Assembly (NCBI RefSeq): GCF_005860775.1
Contig: NZ_VCHQ01000015.1
Coordinates: 108,474-172,473, forward strand
Reading direction: 5' to 3'
DNA length: 64,000 nucleotides
From: Klebsiella indica
Lineage (GTDB): Bacteria > Pseudomonadota > Gammaproteobacteria > Enterobacterales > Enterobacteriaceae
The translations under genes were made by a program, and so were the position numbers. Shown piece after piece: positions 33,226 through 46,093 of this stretch. Below the pieces are notes generated by a model that worked only from the letters and a program-made list of their open reading frames with translations, did not search any database and had not been told where the DNA came from. Every line of letters starts with the position of its first letter. Positions within the stretch are counted from its first letter, which is position 1.

Positions 33226-34527
33226 TTACGGGATATAGCCTGTTACCTGGTATAAATCATTGGCAAGTTTGTGAATTTCATCATCATTCAGCGTTGCAAG
33301 TGAAAGCCGTAGCCCGTGGGATGGTGTGCCAATACCGAAAGCTTCCCCTTCGCGAACCCGCCAGCCTGCATGCGCCAGGCGAAGTGCCGCCTGTTGGCTC
33401 GGCTTCTCCAGCGGGAACCAAAAATTCAGCCCATCCCCTGGCGTCAGGTGGGTGATCCCGCACTTTACCAGCGCGGCAATGAGTTTTTCATGTTGCTGAC
33501 GGTAGTGGCGCCGACTGGTCGCCAGGGATGCCATAAAGATCTCATCGTTCAGGCAGGCCAGCACCAGATCCTGCAATAAATGGCTGACCCATTGGCTGCC
33601 GGAATTGAGCCTAAGGCGTAGCGTCGCCGAAGTCTCAGCATCGCTGGCGACAATAGCCAGACGCATGTCCGGCCCCAGTGTTTTCGATAGCGAGCGCACC
33701 AGCGCCCAGCGCTTCGTTTCCGGGGGAAGCGGTGAGTACCAGGGGGTGGCGGATAACAGCGCGAAATGGTCATCAATAATTACCAGAACCTGCGGGTAAC
33801 GGGCGAGTATCTGGCGTATCTTGCGGGCGCGGGTTGCGTTGAGGCTACAGCCGGTCGGATTATGCGCCCGGGGGGTAATCATCACCGCCCGGGCGCCGTT
33901 GCTCAGCGCCTTCTCAAGTGCGTCTGGCTGCATGCCTTTACTATCGACCGGAACGGGGGAGGGGTGAAAGCCGGTATAGCGCAGCATATTGATACTACTG
34001 AGAAAGCAAGGGTCTTCGATGGCCACACTATCTCCCGGAAGCAGCAGAGCGCACAGCAACCGTTCAAACGCATCAATAGCGCCGTTGGTAAGATTAATCG
34101 CGGCGTCTATCCCCAGATCGTTGTTCATCCAGTTCCGGGCCCAGGCTGCCAGTTGTGGTTCAACTGCCGCATCGCCATACAGACGCGGCGCCTCTGCGAT
34201 AGCGTCAAAGTAGTTCTTGATGTGCGCCAGGCGGGCAGGGTCGGGGTTCCCGCTGGAGATATCCTTGAGCGGAGAAGACGGATCGCCACCTTCAAGGGCA
34301 GGAAGAGGAGTCGGTGCCTTGATGGCTGTACCATTGCGTCCCTGACCCGTAGCCAATCCTGAAGTCACCAGTCGCTTATAGGCGGCAGCGACGGTGTTGC
34401 GATTGACCGCCAGGTCGATCGCCAGGTCGCGCACTGGCGGTAAAACATCCCCTGGTTTGAGTTCACCATTTTGTACAAGGTGACGGATGTTGTCGAAGAT
34501 TTCACTGGCTGTTTTCCCGCCAATCAT
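33226..34527 (-). CDS. ptsJ: MocR-type transcriptional regulator PtsJ
   Basis: PtsJ is a GntR/MocR regulator reported in S. Typhimurium to repress pdxK, the divergent pyridoxal kinase gene. The 433 residues have an N-terminal winged-helix GntR domain (PVRDLAIDLAVNRNTVAAAYKRL near residues 30-50) and a fold-type I aminotransferase-like domain that binds PLP; the Schiff-base Lys is in RSLSKTLGPDMRLA near residue 282. PLP binding allows it to sense vitamin B6 supply. Its presence beside ptsHI-crr is characteristic of Salmonella and some relatives and is not found at this place in E. coli K-12. Confidence 0.9.
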   Translation of the reverse strand: MIGGKTASEIFDNIRHLVQNGELKPGDVLPPVRDLAIDLAVNRNTVAAAYKRLVTSGLATGQGRNGTAIKAPTPLPALEGGDPSSPLKDISSGNPDPARLAHIKNYFDAIAEAPRLYGDAAVEPQLAAWARNWMNNDLGIDAAINLTNGAIDAFERLLCALLLPGDSVAIEDPCFLSSINMLRYTGFHPSPVPVDSKGMQPDALEKALSNGARAVMITPRAHNPTGCSLNATRARKIRQILARYPQVLVIIDDHFALLSATPWYSPLPPETKRWALVRSLSKTLGPDMRLAIVASDAETSATLRLRLNSGSQWVSHLLQDLVLACLNDEIFMASLATSRRHYRQQHEKLIAALVKCGITHLTPGDGLNFWFPLEKPSQQAALRLAHAGWRVREGEAFGIGTPSHGLRLSLATLNDDEIHKLANDLYQVTGYIP

Positions 34528-34534
34528 TATTGAC

Positions 34535-34569
34535 CTATGACAAAATGAATTTTAGCATAGGACAAATGA
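34535..34569. promoter_or_regulatory. direct repeats in the ptsJ/pdxK gap, likely PtsJ operator
   Basis: CTATGACAAAATGA (34535-34548) and CATAGGACAAATGA (34556-34569) are imperfect direct repeats spaced 21 bases from start to start, two helical turns. Direct repeats in a divergent promoter are typical MocR binding sites. The whole gap is only 82 bases. Confidence 0.65.
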
Positions 34570-34609
34570 TAATCAGGGGATGACAAGCTGTCCAGTGGGG
34601 GAGAAAAGG

Positions 34610-35497
34610 ATGGAGCAAGAAGACGAAATACAATCGGTGCTCTTTAGCGATAAAAGCCGGGCGCAACAGGCTGATATCGTGGCCGTTCAATCGCAGGTCG
34701 TTTACGGTAGTGTGGGAAACAGTATCGCAATACCGGCAATCAAGCAGCATGGGCTGCGGGTAGTGGCGGTACCGACCGTGTTGTTCAGCAATACTCCGCA
34801 TTATGATACCTGGTATGGTGGCGTGATCCCGGAAGAGTGGTTTGTCGGTTATTTAAAGGCGCTGGAAGAGCGTGATGCCCTTCGCGAGCTCAAGGCGGTG
34901 ACGACCGGCTATATGGGAAGTGCGGTACAGATTGCGCGGCTCGCGCAATGGTTACGTCGAATCCGCAAACGCCACCCTGAAGTATGTATTCTGGTCGATC
35001 CGGTCATTGGCGATGTGGATAGCGGTATCTACGTGAAGGCTGAGATCCCGGAAGCCTATCGCAGCCATTTACTGCCCCTGGCGCAGGGGATTACGCCAAA
35101 CCTGTTTGAGCTGGAGATGCTGAGCGGCCTTCCTTGCGCGAATCAACAGGAAGCGGTTGTTGCCGCCCGGAGCCTGTTATCCGAGTCACTGAAATGGGTG
35201 GTGATTACCAGCGCGCCGGGAATGGACAGCTCGACAATCAACGTGATGGTGGTCAGCGCTGAAGCGGTTGAGGTGGTGGCGCATCCACGGGTGGAAACCG
35301 ACCTGAAAGGAACTGGTGACCTGTTCTGTGCAGAGCTGGTGAGCGGTCTGGTTTGCGGGGTCTCATTGCATGATGCGGTTCATACCGCTGCGCGACGGGT
35401 ACTGGCGGTAATGACCTGGACCGAGGAACAAGGTTGTGATGAACTTATTCTTCCTCCGCAGGGGAAGGATACAGAAAATGGCGATACCGTGGCGTGA
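34610..35497 (+). CDS. pdxK: pyridoxine/pyridoxal/pyridoxamine kinase
   Basis: PdxK phosphorylates B6 vitamers in the salvage pathway to PLP. From ATG 34610 (GGGAGAAAAGG before it) the protein has 295 residues. Landmarks are the substrate loop [15 protein letters not shown] near residue 30 and the nucleotide/catalytic segment [16 protein letters not shown] near 235, with the catalytic Asp. It is divergent from ptsJ and convergent with crr. The sequence differs clearly from my memory of the Typhimurium protein, in keeping with a diverged lineage. Confidence 0.95.
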   Translation: MEQEDEIQSVLFSDKSRAQQADIVAVQSQVVYGSVGNSIAIPAIKQHGLRVVAVPTVLFSNTPHYDTWYGGVIPEEWFVGYLKALEERDALRELKAVTTGYMGSAVQIARLAQWLRRIRKRHPEVCILVDPVIGDVDSGIYVKAEIPEAYRSHLLPLAQGITPNLFELEMLSGLPCANQQEAVVAARSLLSESLKWVVITSAPGMDSSTINVMVVSAEAVEVVAHPRVETDLKGTGDLFCAELVSGLVCGVSLHDAVHTAARRVLAVMTWTEEQGCDELILPPQGKDTENGDTVA

Positions 35498-35514
35498 GAA
35501 AACAGAGTGTGATA

Positions 35515-35544
35515 AAAAATGGCGCCCTTGAAGGCGCCATTTTT
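35515..35544. terminator. bidirectional terminator between pdxK and crr
   Basis: AAAAATGGCGCC and GGCGCCATTTTT form a perfect 12-pair stem with a 6-base loop. It lies 12 bases beyond crr and 17 bases beyond pdxK, serving both. Confidence 0.92.
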
Positions 35545-35556
35545 CTGCAATAAGAA

Positions 35557-36066
35557 TTACTTCTTAATGCGGATAACCGGGGTTTCACCGACGGTCACGC
35601 TACCGGACAGTTTGATCAGCTCTTTGATCTCGTCCATGTTGGAGATAACAACCGGGGTCAGCGTTGATTTGGCTTTTTCTTCCAGCAGCGGCAGATCGAA
35701 TTCGATAACTGTATCGCCGACTTTCACTCGCTGGCCTTCTTCAGCAATGCGTTTGAAACCTTCACCTTTCAGTTCAACGGTATCAATACCAAAGTGAACG
35801 AACAGTTCAATGCCGCTATCAGATTCGATTGAGAACGCATGGTTAGTTTCAAAAATTTTACCGATGGTGCCATCTACCGGAGCAACCATTTTGTTGCCAG
35901 TAGGTTTGATTGCAATGCCATCACCCACAATTTTTTCCGCAAAAACGACATCCGGCACGTCTTCGATGTTGACGATCTCGCCAGAGAGCGGAGCAACAAT
36001 CTCAATAGTTCCGGTGTCTTTTTTGTCATCAGAAACCAGAGATTTCAATTTATCGAACAAACCCAT
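35557..36066 (-). CDS. crr: glucose-specific PTS component EIIA(Glc)
   Basis: EIIA-Glc passes phosphate from HPr to the glucose permease and controls adenylate cyclase and inducer exclusion. The 169 residues are the usual length; the phosphorylated His is in [11 protein letters not shown] near residue 91 and the helper His in NHAFSIES near 76. It is the last gene of ptsH-ptsI-crr, 40 bases after ptsI. Confidence 0.98.
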   Translation of the reverse strand: MGLFDKLKSLVSDDKKDTGTIEIVAPLSGEIVNIEDVPDVVFAEKIVGDGIAIKPTGNKMVAPVDGTIGKIFETNHAFSIESDSGIELFVHFGIDTVELKGEGFKRIAEEGQRVKVGDTVIEFDLPLLEEKAKSTLTPVVISNMDEIKELIKLSGSVTVGETPVIRIKK

Positions 36067-36106
36067 GATCTTCTCCTAAGCAGTAATTTGGGCCGCATCT
36101 CGTGGA

Positions 36107-37834
36107 TTAGCAGATTGTTTTTTCTTCAATGAACTTGTTAACCAGCGTCATTAACTCGTCCGTTGTCGGTTGAGCAAGAGCTTGCTCTGCTAATACCTTC
36201 GCATCTTCGAAGTTCGTGTTACGGATAATCTTCTTAATGCGCGGGATAGAAATGGCGCTCATAGAGAACTCGTCCAGCCCCATCCCCAGCAACAGAAGTG
36301 TAGCACGTTCATCGCCCGCAAGCTCACCGCACATGCCAGTCCATTTGCCTTCAGCATGAGAAGCATCAATAACTTGCTTAATCAGCGTCAGTACAGACGG
36401 CGACATTGGCTGGTAAAGATGTGAAATCATATCATTACCACGGTCAACCGCCAGAGTATACTGCGTTAAATCATTGGTACCGATACTAAAGAAATCAACT
36501 TCTTTGGCTAAGTGATGAGCAATGGTCGCCGCGGCAGGGGTTTCTACCATGACGCCAATTTCAATTGCTTCATCAAAAGCTTTACCTTCGCCGCGCAGTT
36601 CCTGTTTGTAGGACTCAATCTCTTTTTTCAGTGCGCGCACTTCTTCAACAGAGATGATCATCGGGAACATGATGCGCAGTTTACCGAAAGCAGAGGCTCG
36701 CAGAATTGCGCGCACCTGATCGCGCAGAATCTCTTTGCGATCCATTGCGATACGCACGGCGCGCCAGCCGAGGAACGGGTTCTCTTCTTTCGGGAAATTC
36801 ATGTACGGCAGCTCTTTGTCGCCGCCGATGTCCATGGTGCGAACGATAACGGCCTGTGAGCCGCACGCTTCGGCAACCGCTTTGTAAGCGGAAAACTGTT
36901 CTTCTTCCGTTGGCAGCGAATCGCGATCCATGAACAGGAATTCGGTACGATACAAACCCACGCCTTCCGCGCCGTTACGCTCCGCGCCTTCGACGTCACG
37001 AACGGTACCGATGTTGGCGCAGACTTCAACCTGATGGCCGTCAAGGGTAATCGCCGGCAGGTCTTTCAGCTTAGCGAGCTCTGCTTTTTCTTCCGCGACC
37101 TGAGACTGCAGATTGCGCAGCTCTTCGATTTTTTCGTTGTCTGGGTTAACCAGAACCTGATTATTCACCGCGTCGAGGATCAGATAGTCGCCGTTTTTCA
37201 CCTGCGCTGTCACGTTACCAGTGCCCACGATGGCTGGCAGTTCAAGGGAACGCGCCATGATGGAGGTGTGGGAAGTACGACCGCCTGCATCAGTGATAAA
37301 ACCCAGCACTTTGTCCAGGTTTAGCTGTGCGGTTTCTGACGGCGTAAGATCGGCGGCAACCAGGATCACTTCGTCCTGAATCGCGCTCAAATCAATGATC
37401 GCCAGACCAAGAATATTGCGCAACAGGCGCTTACCGATATCACGTACGTCAGCCGCACGCTCTTTCAGGTATTCATCATCCAGCTCTTCCAGTGCAGAAG
37501 CCTGACCTTCGATAACTTCATGCGCAGCTGCGTCAGCCGTCATGTTCTTATCTTTAATCAGGGCTATGATTTCCTGCTCCAGCTCCTCATCTTCCAGCAG
37601 CATGATGTGCCCTTCGAAGATGGCTTCTTTTTCTTCACCGAAAGTTTCACCAGCTTTGGTTTTGATAGCCTCCAGCTGGGCGGAGGCTCTGGCGCGGCCA
37701 CTCAGAAAACGTTCAACTTCCTGATCAACCTTATCGGCAGAAATTTTTTTCCGGTCGATGACAATTTCATCTTCTTTCAGCAGAAGCGCCTTGCCGAAAG
37801 CGATACCCGGGGATGCTAAAATGCCTGAAATCAT
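36107..37834 (-). CDS. ptsI: PTS enzyme I
   Basis: Enzyme I takes phosphate from phosphoenolpyruvate and hands it to HPr. The 575 residues equal the E. coli length. The active-site His is in [15 protein letters not shown] near residue 189; the PEP-binding domain carries [17 protein letters not shown] near 450 and the Cys in [12 protein letters not shown] near 502. It lies 44 bases after ptsH on the same strand, with AGTAAGGTAGGG as ribosome-binding region. Confidence 0.98.
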   Translation of the reverse strand: MISGILASPGIAFGKALLLKEDEIVIDRKKISADKVDQEVERFLSGRARASAQLEAIKTKAGETFGEEKEAIFEGHIMLLEDEELEQEIIALIKDKNMTADAAAHEVIEGQASALEELDDEYLKERAADVRDIGKRLLRNILGLAIIDLSAIQDEVILVAADLTPSETAQLNLDKVLGFITDAGGRTSHTSIMARSLELPAIVGTGNVTAQVKNGDYLILDAVNNQVLVNPDNEKIEELRNLQSQVAEEKAELAKLKDLPAITLDGHQVEVCANIGTVRDVEGAERNGAEGVGLYRTEFLFMDRDSLPTEEEQFSAYKAVAEACGSQAVIVRTMDIGGDKELPYMNFPKEENPFLGWRAVRIAMDRKEILRDQVRAILRASAFGKLRIMFPMIISVEEVRALKKEIESYKQELRGEGKAFDEAIEIGVMVETPAAATIAHHLAKEVDFFSIGTNDLTQYTLAVDRGNDMISHLYQPMSPSVLTLIKQVIDASHAEGKWTGMCGELAGDERATLLLLGMGLDEFSMSAISIPRIKKIIRNTNFEDAKVLAEQALAQPTTDELMTLVNKFIEEKTIC

Positions 37835-37878
37835 AACCCTACCTTACTTGTGACTGATATTAAAAAGAACCCGTGAAC

Positions 37879-38136
37879 TTATTCGAGCTCAGCCATCAGT
37901 TTTACCAGATGCTCAACGGCTTTTTGCTCATCTTCGCCTTCGGCAGAGAGAGTCACAACAGTCCCCTGAGTCAGACCCAGAGTCTGCAGTTTGAACAAGC
38001 TTTTGGCGCTGGCGCTTTTGCCGTTGGAGGTTACAGTGATCTCAGAAGTGAAGCCTTTAGCTTCTTTAACAAACTGAGCGGCAGGGCGGGTGTGCAGACC
38101 GTTCGGAGCGGTAATAGTAACTTCTTGCTGGAACAT
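37879..38136 (-). CDS. ptsH: PTS phosphocarrier protein HPr
   Basis: HPr shuttles phosphate from enzyme I to the sugar-specific EIIA proteins. The 85 residues are standard; His15 in [11 protein letters not shown] is the phosphorylated residue and Ser46 lies in [11 protein letters not shown]. First gene of the pts operon; its long leader carries a Cra box, a promoter and a 12-pair inverted repeat. Confidence 0.98.
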   Translation of the reverse strand: MFQQEVTITAPNGLHTRPAAQFVKEAKGFTSEITVTSNGKSASAKSLFKLQTLGLTQGTVVTLSAEGEDEQKAVEHLVKLMAELE

Positions 38137-38172
38137 TATATTTCCCCAACTTATAGGTTTAGTGTTGTGGAC

Positions 38173-38202
38173 CTAAAGTTTAGCTTAACGGCTAAACTTT
38201 AG
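38173..38202 (-). promoter_or_regulatory. 12-bp perfect inverted repeat in the ptsH leader
   Basis: CTAAAGTTTAGC and GCTAAACTTTAG are perfectly complementary around a 6-base loop, 36-66 bases upstream of the ptsH start codon. In RNA this would be a stable AU-rich hairpin near the translation start; alternatively it could be a protein-binding palindrome in the proximal promoter. Confidence 0.6.
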
Positions 38203-38303
38203 CCTGTATCGTTAGCGCCGGCATCACATGTCCGGCTCAGGCACCAGGAGCAGAGTATTGCTGTGGAAACCTTCAGGCCGTTGACATCTACATGTCATTA
38301 AAC

Positions 38304-38352
38304 ATTATGCCGCTAAAGGAAGACTTGAACCAAATCATAAAATCGATTCAGC
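38304..38352 (-). promoter_or_regulatory. ptsH distal promoter (P0) and Cra box
   Basis: On the minus strand GCTGAATCGATTTTA (38338-38352) fits the Cra (FruR) consensus closely. Just downstream are a -35-like TTGGTT (38328-38333) and a -10 CATAAT (38304-38309) spaced by 18 bases, resembling the P0 promoter described for E. coli ptsH. The full ptsH-cysK gap is 380 bases and holds no gene; an expected CRP site further upstream is not clear to me. Confidence 0.75.
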
Positions 38353-38466
38353 CTACGGAAATCCAAATCGGAATAATTTCGCGCATCAAAATAAATGTGC
38401 TGGTTAAATACCAGACCCAACGAAGTGAATCAATGCCAGGAGGGGTAAAAGTTTGACCTGTGCCAC

Positions 38467-38494
38467 AAAAAAGCACCTGAAAAGGTGCTTTTTT
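38467..38494 (-). terminator. cysK terminator
   Basis: AAAAAAGCACCT and AGGTGCTTTTTT pair over 12 bases with a 4-base loop, 22 bases past the cysK stop; T-runs exist on both strands. Confidence 0.92.
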
Positions 38495-38516
38495 ACACAA
38501 TATTAACAAGCTGGCA

Positions 38517-39488
38517 TTACTGTTGCAGTTCTTTCTCAGTGAAAAGATCGGCAAACAATGCGGTGCTTAAATAACGTTCACCTGAGGAAGGTAGGATAAC
38601 CACAATATTCTTATTGGTAAAGGATTCATCTTCCTGTAGCTTCAGTGCCGCGGCAACGGCAGCGCCAGAGGAGATGCCGGCCAGAATACCTTCTTCTTCC
38701 ATCAGGCGACGTGCGGTGGAAATCGCCTCTTCGTTGGTAATCGTAACCACTTTATCAACCAGCTTCAAATCCAGGTTGCCCGGGATAAAGCCGGCACCGA
38801 TACCCTGAATTTTATGTGGCCCAGGTTTCAGTTCTTCACCGGCCAGCGCCTGGGTGATAACCGGAGAATCGGTCGGTTCAACTGCAACGGTAATCAGATT
38901 TTTTTTGCCTTTCGTGCCTTTGATATAACGGCTTACGCCGGTCAGCGTACCGCCCGTGCCGACACCGGAGATGAATACATCGACCTGGCCGTCAGTATCT
39001 TCCCAGATTTCCGGGCCGGTGGTTTTTTCATGAATTTCCGGGTTTGCCGGATTGCTGAACTGCTGAAGCAGGAGGTATTTTTCCGGATTGCTGGCGACGA
39101 TCTCTTCGGCTTTCTGGATGGCGCCTTTCATGCCTTTCGCGCCTTCGGTCAGAACCAGATTGGCGCCCAGCGCTTTCAGCAACTTGCGACGTTCGATGCT
39201 CATGGTTTCCGGCATCGTCAGCGTGAGCTTATAACCGCGCGCGGCAGCGACATAGGCCAGGGCGATACCGGTGTTACCGCTGGTCGGCTCGACCAGCTCA
39301 ATGCCAGGTTTCAGCACGCCGCGTTTTTCGGCATCCCAAATCATATTGGCACCGATGCGGCATTTAACGCTAAAGCTTGGGTTACGAGATTCTACTTTTG
39401 CCAGAATGCGCCCGTTACCGATGCGGTTCAGTCGTACCAGCGGCGTATGACCGATAGTCAGGGAGTTGTCTTCAAAAATCTTACTCAT
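38517..39488 (-). CDS. cysK: cysteine synthase A
   Basis: CysK is O-acetylserine sulfhydrylase A, the main enzyme joining sulfide and O-acetylserine; it also binds CysE in the cysteine synthase complex. The 323 residues are standard. The PLP Lys is in [14 protein letters not shown] near residue 42 and the phosphate-binding loop is TSGNTGIAL near 69. It faces the pts operon on the same strand and is expected to be CysB-controlled. Confidence 0.98.
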   Translation of the reverse strand: MSKIFEDNSLTIGHTPLVRLNRIGNGRILAKVESRNPSFSVKCRIGANMIWDAEKRGVLKPGIELVEPTSGNTGIALAYVAAARGYKLTLTMPETMSIERRKLLKALGANLVLTEGAKGMKGAIQKAEEIVASNPEKYLLLQQFSNPANPEIHEKTTGPEIWEDTDGQVDVFISGVGTGGTLTGVSRYIKGTKGKKNLITVAVEPTDSPVITQALAGEELKPGPHKIQGIGAGFIPGNLDLKLVDKVVTITNEEAISTARRLMEEEGILAGISSGAAVAAALKLQEDESFTNKNIVVILPSSGERYLSTALFADLFTEKELQQ

Positions 39489-39648
39489 GGCCCGTCCTTA
39501 ACTGTATGAAATTTGGGAGTACAGCTTCAGCATACCCGCTTAAAGAATATGCGGAAGTAAGGATTTAGCATATCTATATTCGGAAGAGAAATAATGGCAA
39601 GCCAGAAGTAATAAGGAGCGGTATAAGCCGCTCCGAATAAAGACAGTG

Positions 39649-40410
39649 TTACTTCCACATGGCGTGTTTGTCGCGATAGCAATCGACCCACATAGCCGTT
39701 GCGCCGCAAATGGCTACCGGCAGGATGACCAGATTTAATACCGGGATCATGGTAAACAAGCTGGTTAAGGCGCCAAATTGCATATTGGTCACTTTGCGGG
39801 TACGCAGCGCTTCACGCATGGTTTTAAACGGCACTTTATGGTTATCAAACGGGTAATCGCAGTACTGAATGGCCAGCATCCATGCGCTGAACAGGAACCA
39901 CAATACCGGGGCAACAGTCTGGCCGATGCCGGGAATGAAGTAGAGGAGTAACAGTACGATCGCGCGTGGCAGATACCAGGCGAATTTTTGCCATTCCCGT
40001 TTCATAATACGCGGCACGTCTTTCATTATGCCGAAAACCCCCACATCCGGAGGTGTTGCGCCGGTGAGGCGGGCTTCAAGCTGTTCGGCCAGCAGGCCGC
40101 TGAAGGGTGCGGCAATCCAGTTGGCAATCGTGGAGAAAAAGTAGCCAAAAACCAGCAGGATTGAAATGACCGCGATTGGCCATAACAGATAGTTGAGCCA
40201 GTGCAGCCAGTCTGGCACATGGTTCATCAGCGAAGGGATCCAATGACCCAGACGATTGAACAACCACCAGAATGCGCCGCCCATCAGAACAATATTGACG
40301 AGTAAAGGGAGGAACACGTATTGACGGATCCCCGGCAACCTGATTAGTTTCCAGCCTTGTGAGAAATAGTAAACGCCACTACGTGGGGCCGTTACGGATG
40401 ATGAAACCAT
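39649..40410 (-). CDS. cysZ: sulfate permease CysZ
   Basis: CysZ is a high-affinity, proton-coupled sulfate channel of the inner membrane supplying cysteine synthesis. The 253 residues match the family, with four to six hydrophobic segments, among them [20 protein letters not shown] and [15 protein letters not shown]. It is upstream of cysK on the same strand with a 160-base gap, and is divergent from zipA. Confidence 0.96.
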   Translation of the reverse strand: MVSSSVTAPRSGVYYFSQGWKLIRLPGIRQYVFLPLLVNIVLMGGAFWWLFNRLGHWIPSLMNHVPDWLHWLNYLLWPIAVISILLVFGYFFSTIANWIAAPFSGLLAEQLEARLTGATPPDVGVFGIMKDVPRIMKREWQKFAWYLPRAIVLLLLYFIPGIGQTVAPVLWFLFSAWMLAIQYCDYPFDNHKVPFKTMREALRTRKVTNMQFGALTSLFTMIPVLNLVILPVAICGATAMWVDCYRDKHAMWK

Positions 40411-40641
40411 AGTCAGGTAATGCTCCTTTTTTTAACATCCGGGCTGAATGCCGGGCTATTTTATCGGGTTAACGGATAATAACCAGTTAGGAAATGTTCG
40501 AAAAAACAGCAAAAAGCACGATTTAGTTCATCTTTATGTAGTGAAAGTTCCTGACGCACTTGCACTTGGTGTAATCGCCAAATACTCTTAGTGAGTAAAT
40601 GTTTGCCGTGGTGGCAAGGTGTTAGAACAACAGAGAATATA

Positions 40642-41658
40642 ATGATGCAGGATTTGCGTCTGATATTAATCATTGTTGGCGCGATCGCTATAATCGCTTT
40701 ACTGGTACACGGTTTCTGGACCAGCCGTAAAGAGCGCTCCTCGATGTTTCGCGATCGTCCACTTAAACGTATGAAGTCTCGCGACGAAGAAGCGCTGGAA
40801 GGCGATGACTTTGATGATGATGATATTGAAGGTGTAGGTGAAGTTCGGGTTCATCGAGCCAATCATGCGCCGAATAGCGCTCATGGGGAGCATGAAGCAC
40901 CCCGTCAGCCGCGGCAGCACCAGTATCAGCCTCCCTATGAGCGTCAGGCGCAACCGCAGCCAGTGCGCCAGGAAGAGCCTGTTCGCGCACCGCAGCAGCC
41001 GCATCCGCCGCAGCCACATCACCAGCCAGTTGTTCATACTCAGGCGCCGGTTCAGCAGCCGCAGTCGGTGACGCAACCTCAGCCGGTACAACAACCGCAG
41101 CCGGTACAACAACCTGTGCCCCGGCCACAGTCGGCGCAACAATCTGCTGCCCAGCCGGTGGCCGCACCTCCGTCGCAACCCGCGCCTGAACCGCAGGCGC
41201 CTGAACCACCGCCGGCGGCGCCAAAGCCAAAAGAGCGCAAGGAGACGGTGATTGTGATGAACGTCGCCGCGCATCATGGTTCGCAGCTTAATGGCGAGCT
41301 GTTGCTCAACAGCATCCAGCAGGCTGGCTTTACATTTGGTGATATGGACATTTTCCATCGTCATTTAAGCCCGGATGGCAGCGGGCAGGTTCTGTTTAGT
41401 CTCGCGAATATGGTCAAACCAGGGACTTTTAATCCGGATAGTATGGCGGATATGCTAACCCCCGGGGTGACGATCTTTATGCAGGTTCCGTCCTTTGGCG
41501 ATGAACTGCAAAACTTTAAACTGATGCTACAGTCCGCCCAATACATCGCTGATGAAGTCGGCGGCGTGGTGCTGGATGATCAGCGTCGCATGATGACGCC
41601 GCAAAAACTGCGTGAATACCAGGACCGCATCCGTGAAGTGAAAGAGGCTAACGCCTGA
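40642..41658 (+). CDS. zipA: cell division protein ZipA
   Basis: ZipA tethers FtsZ to the inner membrane at the division site. The 338 residues from ATG 40642 show an N-terminal membrane helix ([21 protein letters not shown]), a charged stretch, a long Pro/Gln-rich linker (about residues 95-190) and the C-terminal FtsZ-binding domain from about 195 ([14 protein letters not shown]). It is about ten residues longer than the E. coli form; the linker contains an 18-base tandem duplication. The longer frame from 40591 is not needed. Confidence 0.97.
   Translation: MMQDLRLILIIVGAIAIIALLVHGFWTSRKERSSMFRDRPLKRMKSRDEEALEGDDFDDDDIEGVGEVRVHRANHAPNSAHGEHEAPRQPRQHQYQPPYERQAQPQPVRQEEPVRAPQQPHPPQPHHQPVVHTQAPVQQPQSVTQPQPVQQPQPVQQPVPRPQSAQQSAAQPVAAPPSQPAPEPQAPEPPPAAPKPKERKETVIVMNVAAHHGSQLNGELLLNSIQQAGFTFGDMDIFHRHLSPDGSGQVLFSLANMVKPGTFNPDSMADMLTPGVTIFMQVPSFGDELQNFKLMLQSAQYIADEVGGVVLDDQRRMMTPQKLREYQDRIREVKEANA
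41080..41114 (+). repeat. 18-bp tandem repeat in the zipA linker
   Basis: CAGCCGGTACAACAACC occurs twice in tandem (41080-41096 and 41098-41114, one G between), giving in-frame duplication of a PQPVQQ unit. Such short in-frame repeats change linker length by slippage. Confidence 0.85.
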
Positions 41659-41691
41659 TTCATCTTCCTGCGTTTCGTCTGCTGAGCCTGA

Positions 41692-41715
41692 ACCCCCGCC
41701 CGTCGGGGGTTTTTT
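41692..41715 (+). terminator. hairpin between zipA and ligA
   Basis: ACCCCCG pairs with CGGGGGT and is followed by six T. ligA starts 18 bases later, so it would terminate or attenuate zipA transcription before ligA. Confidence 0.8.
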
Positions 41716-41723
41716 ATCATTGA

Positions 41724-43964
<2,241 letters not shown>

Positions 43965-43968
<4 letters not shown>

Positions 43969-44963
43969 GCCTCGGAGGCGCGGGTCTTTTCCTGTGCCTG
44001 TAATGCTTCGTTCTGGCGTTTATAGCGCCTCGCCAGAACGGCGCACACCATTAACTGAATCTGATGGAAGATCATCAGCGGCAGCACCATTATCCCCAGT
44101 ATTGAGGTCGGGAAGAGAATATTGGCCATCGGGATCCCGTTTGCCAGGCTCTTTTTCGACCCGCAGAACACAATGGTAATTTCATCCGCCTTATTGAAGC
44201 CGCATTTACGCGCGACAACGACGTTAATCGTAATCACAATGGCCAGAAGTACCAGGCATACAATGACGATAAACAGCAGCGATCCGATACCGACTTTATG
44301 CCAGATACCGTTAACGACCGCTTCGCTGAAGGCCGAATAAACAACCAGCAGAATGGACGTCTGGTCGGTTTTTGAGATCCACTTTTTATGTTTTGCCACC
44401 CAGTCGCCAATCCAGGGACGAGAAAGATGCCCCAGCACAAACGGCAGAAGCAGTTGTAGCATAATTTTTCCGACCTGCTCCAGACTTCCGCCTGCGCCGT
44501 GCAGATTCATCAACAGACCGACCAGCAAGGGCGAAATAAAAATCCCCAGCAGGCTTGAGGCCGAAGCCGAGCACACGGCAGCCGCGACGTTACCGCCAGC
44601 CAGCGAAGTAAACGCAATCGCCGACTGGACGGTCGCGGGCAGAATACACAGATAAATAAAACCGGTGTACAGCGCCGGATCAACGTTGATGGGGGCCCAC
44701 TTTGCGAACAGTACGCCGAGCACAGGGAATACGATAAACGTGCTGCATATTACCCAGAGATGCAGGCGCCAGTGGCTTCCTCCGGCAACAATCGCCTCAC
44801 GAGAGAGTTTCGCACCATGCATAAAAAATAACAGGGCAATGGCGGCGGTGGTCAAATGCTCGAAGAAGGGAACAAACCCACCGCGGGCAGGGAAAAAGGA
44901 GGCCAGCAGGACCACGGTGACTAACGTGAGAGTGAATGGATCAATAATGCGGAAAAATTTCAT
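43965..44963 (-). CDS. yfeH: BASS-family putative sodium/solute symporter YfeH
   Basis: A 332-residue membrane protein of the bile acid:sodium symporter/SbtA-like family, substrate unknown. It has nine or ten membrane helices, starting PFTLTLVTVVLLASFFPARG, and the family motif EITIVFCGSKKSLANGIPMA near residue 270. It is divergent from yfeR, whose product probably regulates it, and ends against ypeB. Confidence 0.92.
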
Positions 44964-45052
44964 AAACGCTCCTGAAAATCGATGCCGCTATTGTGCTTTC
45001 TTTAGTTTGAGAAATAAAATTGATTTATTGCATCTATTCATGAAAAAAAGAA

Positions 45053-45979
45053 ATGAATTACTCGCTACGTCAATTAAGAGTGTTTGTGGCCGTCGCACGC
45101 GCTAAAAGCTTTAGTCGGGCGGGGGAGAATATCGGTCTCAGTCAGTCGGCGGTCAGCCATAGTGTTAAAGACCTGGAGCATCGCACCGGCGTGCGTTTGC
45201 TCGATCGAACGACCCGGGAAGTGGTACTCACGGAGGCCGGTCAGCAACTGGCCGTCAGGCTTGAACGTCTGCTAGATGAACTGAACAGTACGTTGCGCGA
45301 AGCGGGCCGTGTCGGACAGCAACTGACGGGAACCGTCCGGGTTGCGGCCAGTCAGACCATTTCTGCGCATCTGATCCCGCAGTGCATTGCCTATAGTAAT
45401 CAGTATTATCCGGAGATCGATTTCGTTCTGCACGATCGCCCTCAGCAGTGGGTGCTGGAGAGCATTCGTCAGGGCGAGGTGGATTTTGGCATTGTGATCG
45501 ATCCCGGCGCTGTCACTGATCTACAGTGTGAGACGGTTCTCGCGGAGCCTTTCTTGTTGCTTTGCCGTCGGGATCACTCTTTTTCTTCTCGTGACTCGGT
45601 GAGCTGGCAGGCGCTACAGCATCAGCGACTGGTGTTACAGGATTATGCATCAGGTAGCCGTCCGCTTATTGATACCGCGCTTGCGCGATTTTCGGTTGAG
45701 GCAAATATTGTGCAGGAGATTGGCCACCCGGCAACGCTGTTTCCCATGGTTGAGTCGGGGATAGGTATCAGCATATTGCCAGCGTTAGCTCTGCCGCTTC
45801 CGCAAGGCAGTCAGTTACAGGTGAAACGGCTTACGCCGGTGGTTGAGCGGCAACTGATGCTGGCACGACGTAAAAATCGCTCGTTATCTACCGCGGCAGA
45901 AGCGTTGTGGGAGGTGGTCCGACATCAGGCCGGCCAATTAACCGCGTTGCGCGAGCATGACCCCTTGTATCAGATATAA
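45053..45979 (+). CDS. yfeR: LysR-family regulator YfeR
   Basis: A 308-residue LysR-type regulator, the same length as E. coli YfeR, in which it was described in Salmonella as an osmolarity-responsive regulator. The N-terminal helix-turn-helix is [21 protein letters not shown] near residues 16-40; the remaining part is a substrate-binding-type effector domain. It is divergent from yfeH with 89 bases between, the usual layout of a LysR gene and its target. Confidence 0.92.
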   Translation: MNYSLRQLRVFVAVARAKSFSRAGENIGLSQSAVSHSVKDLEHRTGVRLLDRTTREVVLTEAGQQLAVRLERLLDELNSTLREAGRVGQQLTGTVRVAASQTISAHLIPQCIAYSNQYYPEIDFVLHDRPQQWVLESIRQGEVDFGIVIDPGAVTDLQCETVLAEPFLLLCRRDHSFSSRDSVSWQALQHQRLVLQDYASGSRPLIDTALARFSVEANIVQEIGHPATLFPMVESGIGISILPALALPLPQGSQLQVKRLTPVVERQLMLARRKNRSLSTAAEALWEVVRHQAGQLTALREHDPLYQI

Positions 45980-46093
45980 AATCAATAGCTTTTAGGTATT
46001 GAACGTCCTGGAAAACTGTATTGGTAATCGATTGCGTAGCATCGTTATAACAATCTGGTGCCAGATCAATTTTTCAGTTTTTAAGGACATTTC

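Noticed and set aside
40763..41230. Low-complexity frames antisense to the zipA linker
   Set aside because: They are shadows of the Pro/Gln-rich linker of zipA with Ala/Val- or Arg/Leu-biased composition.
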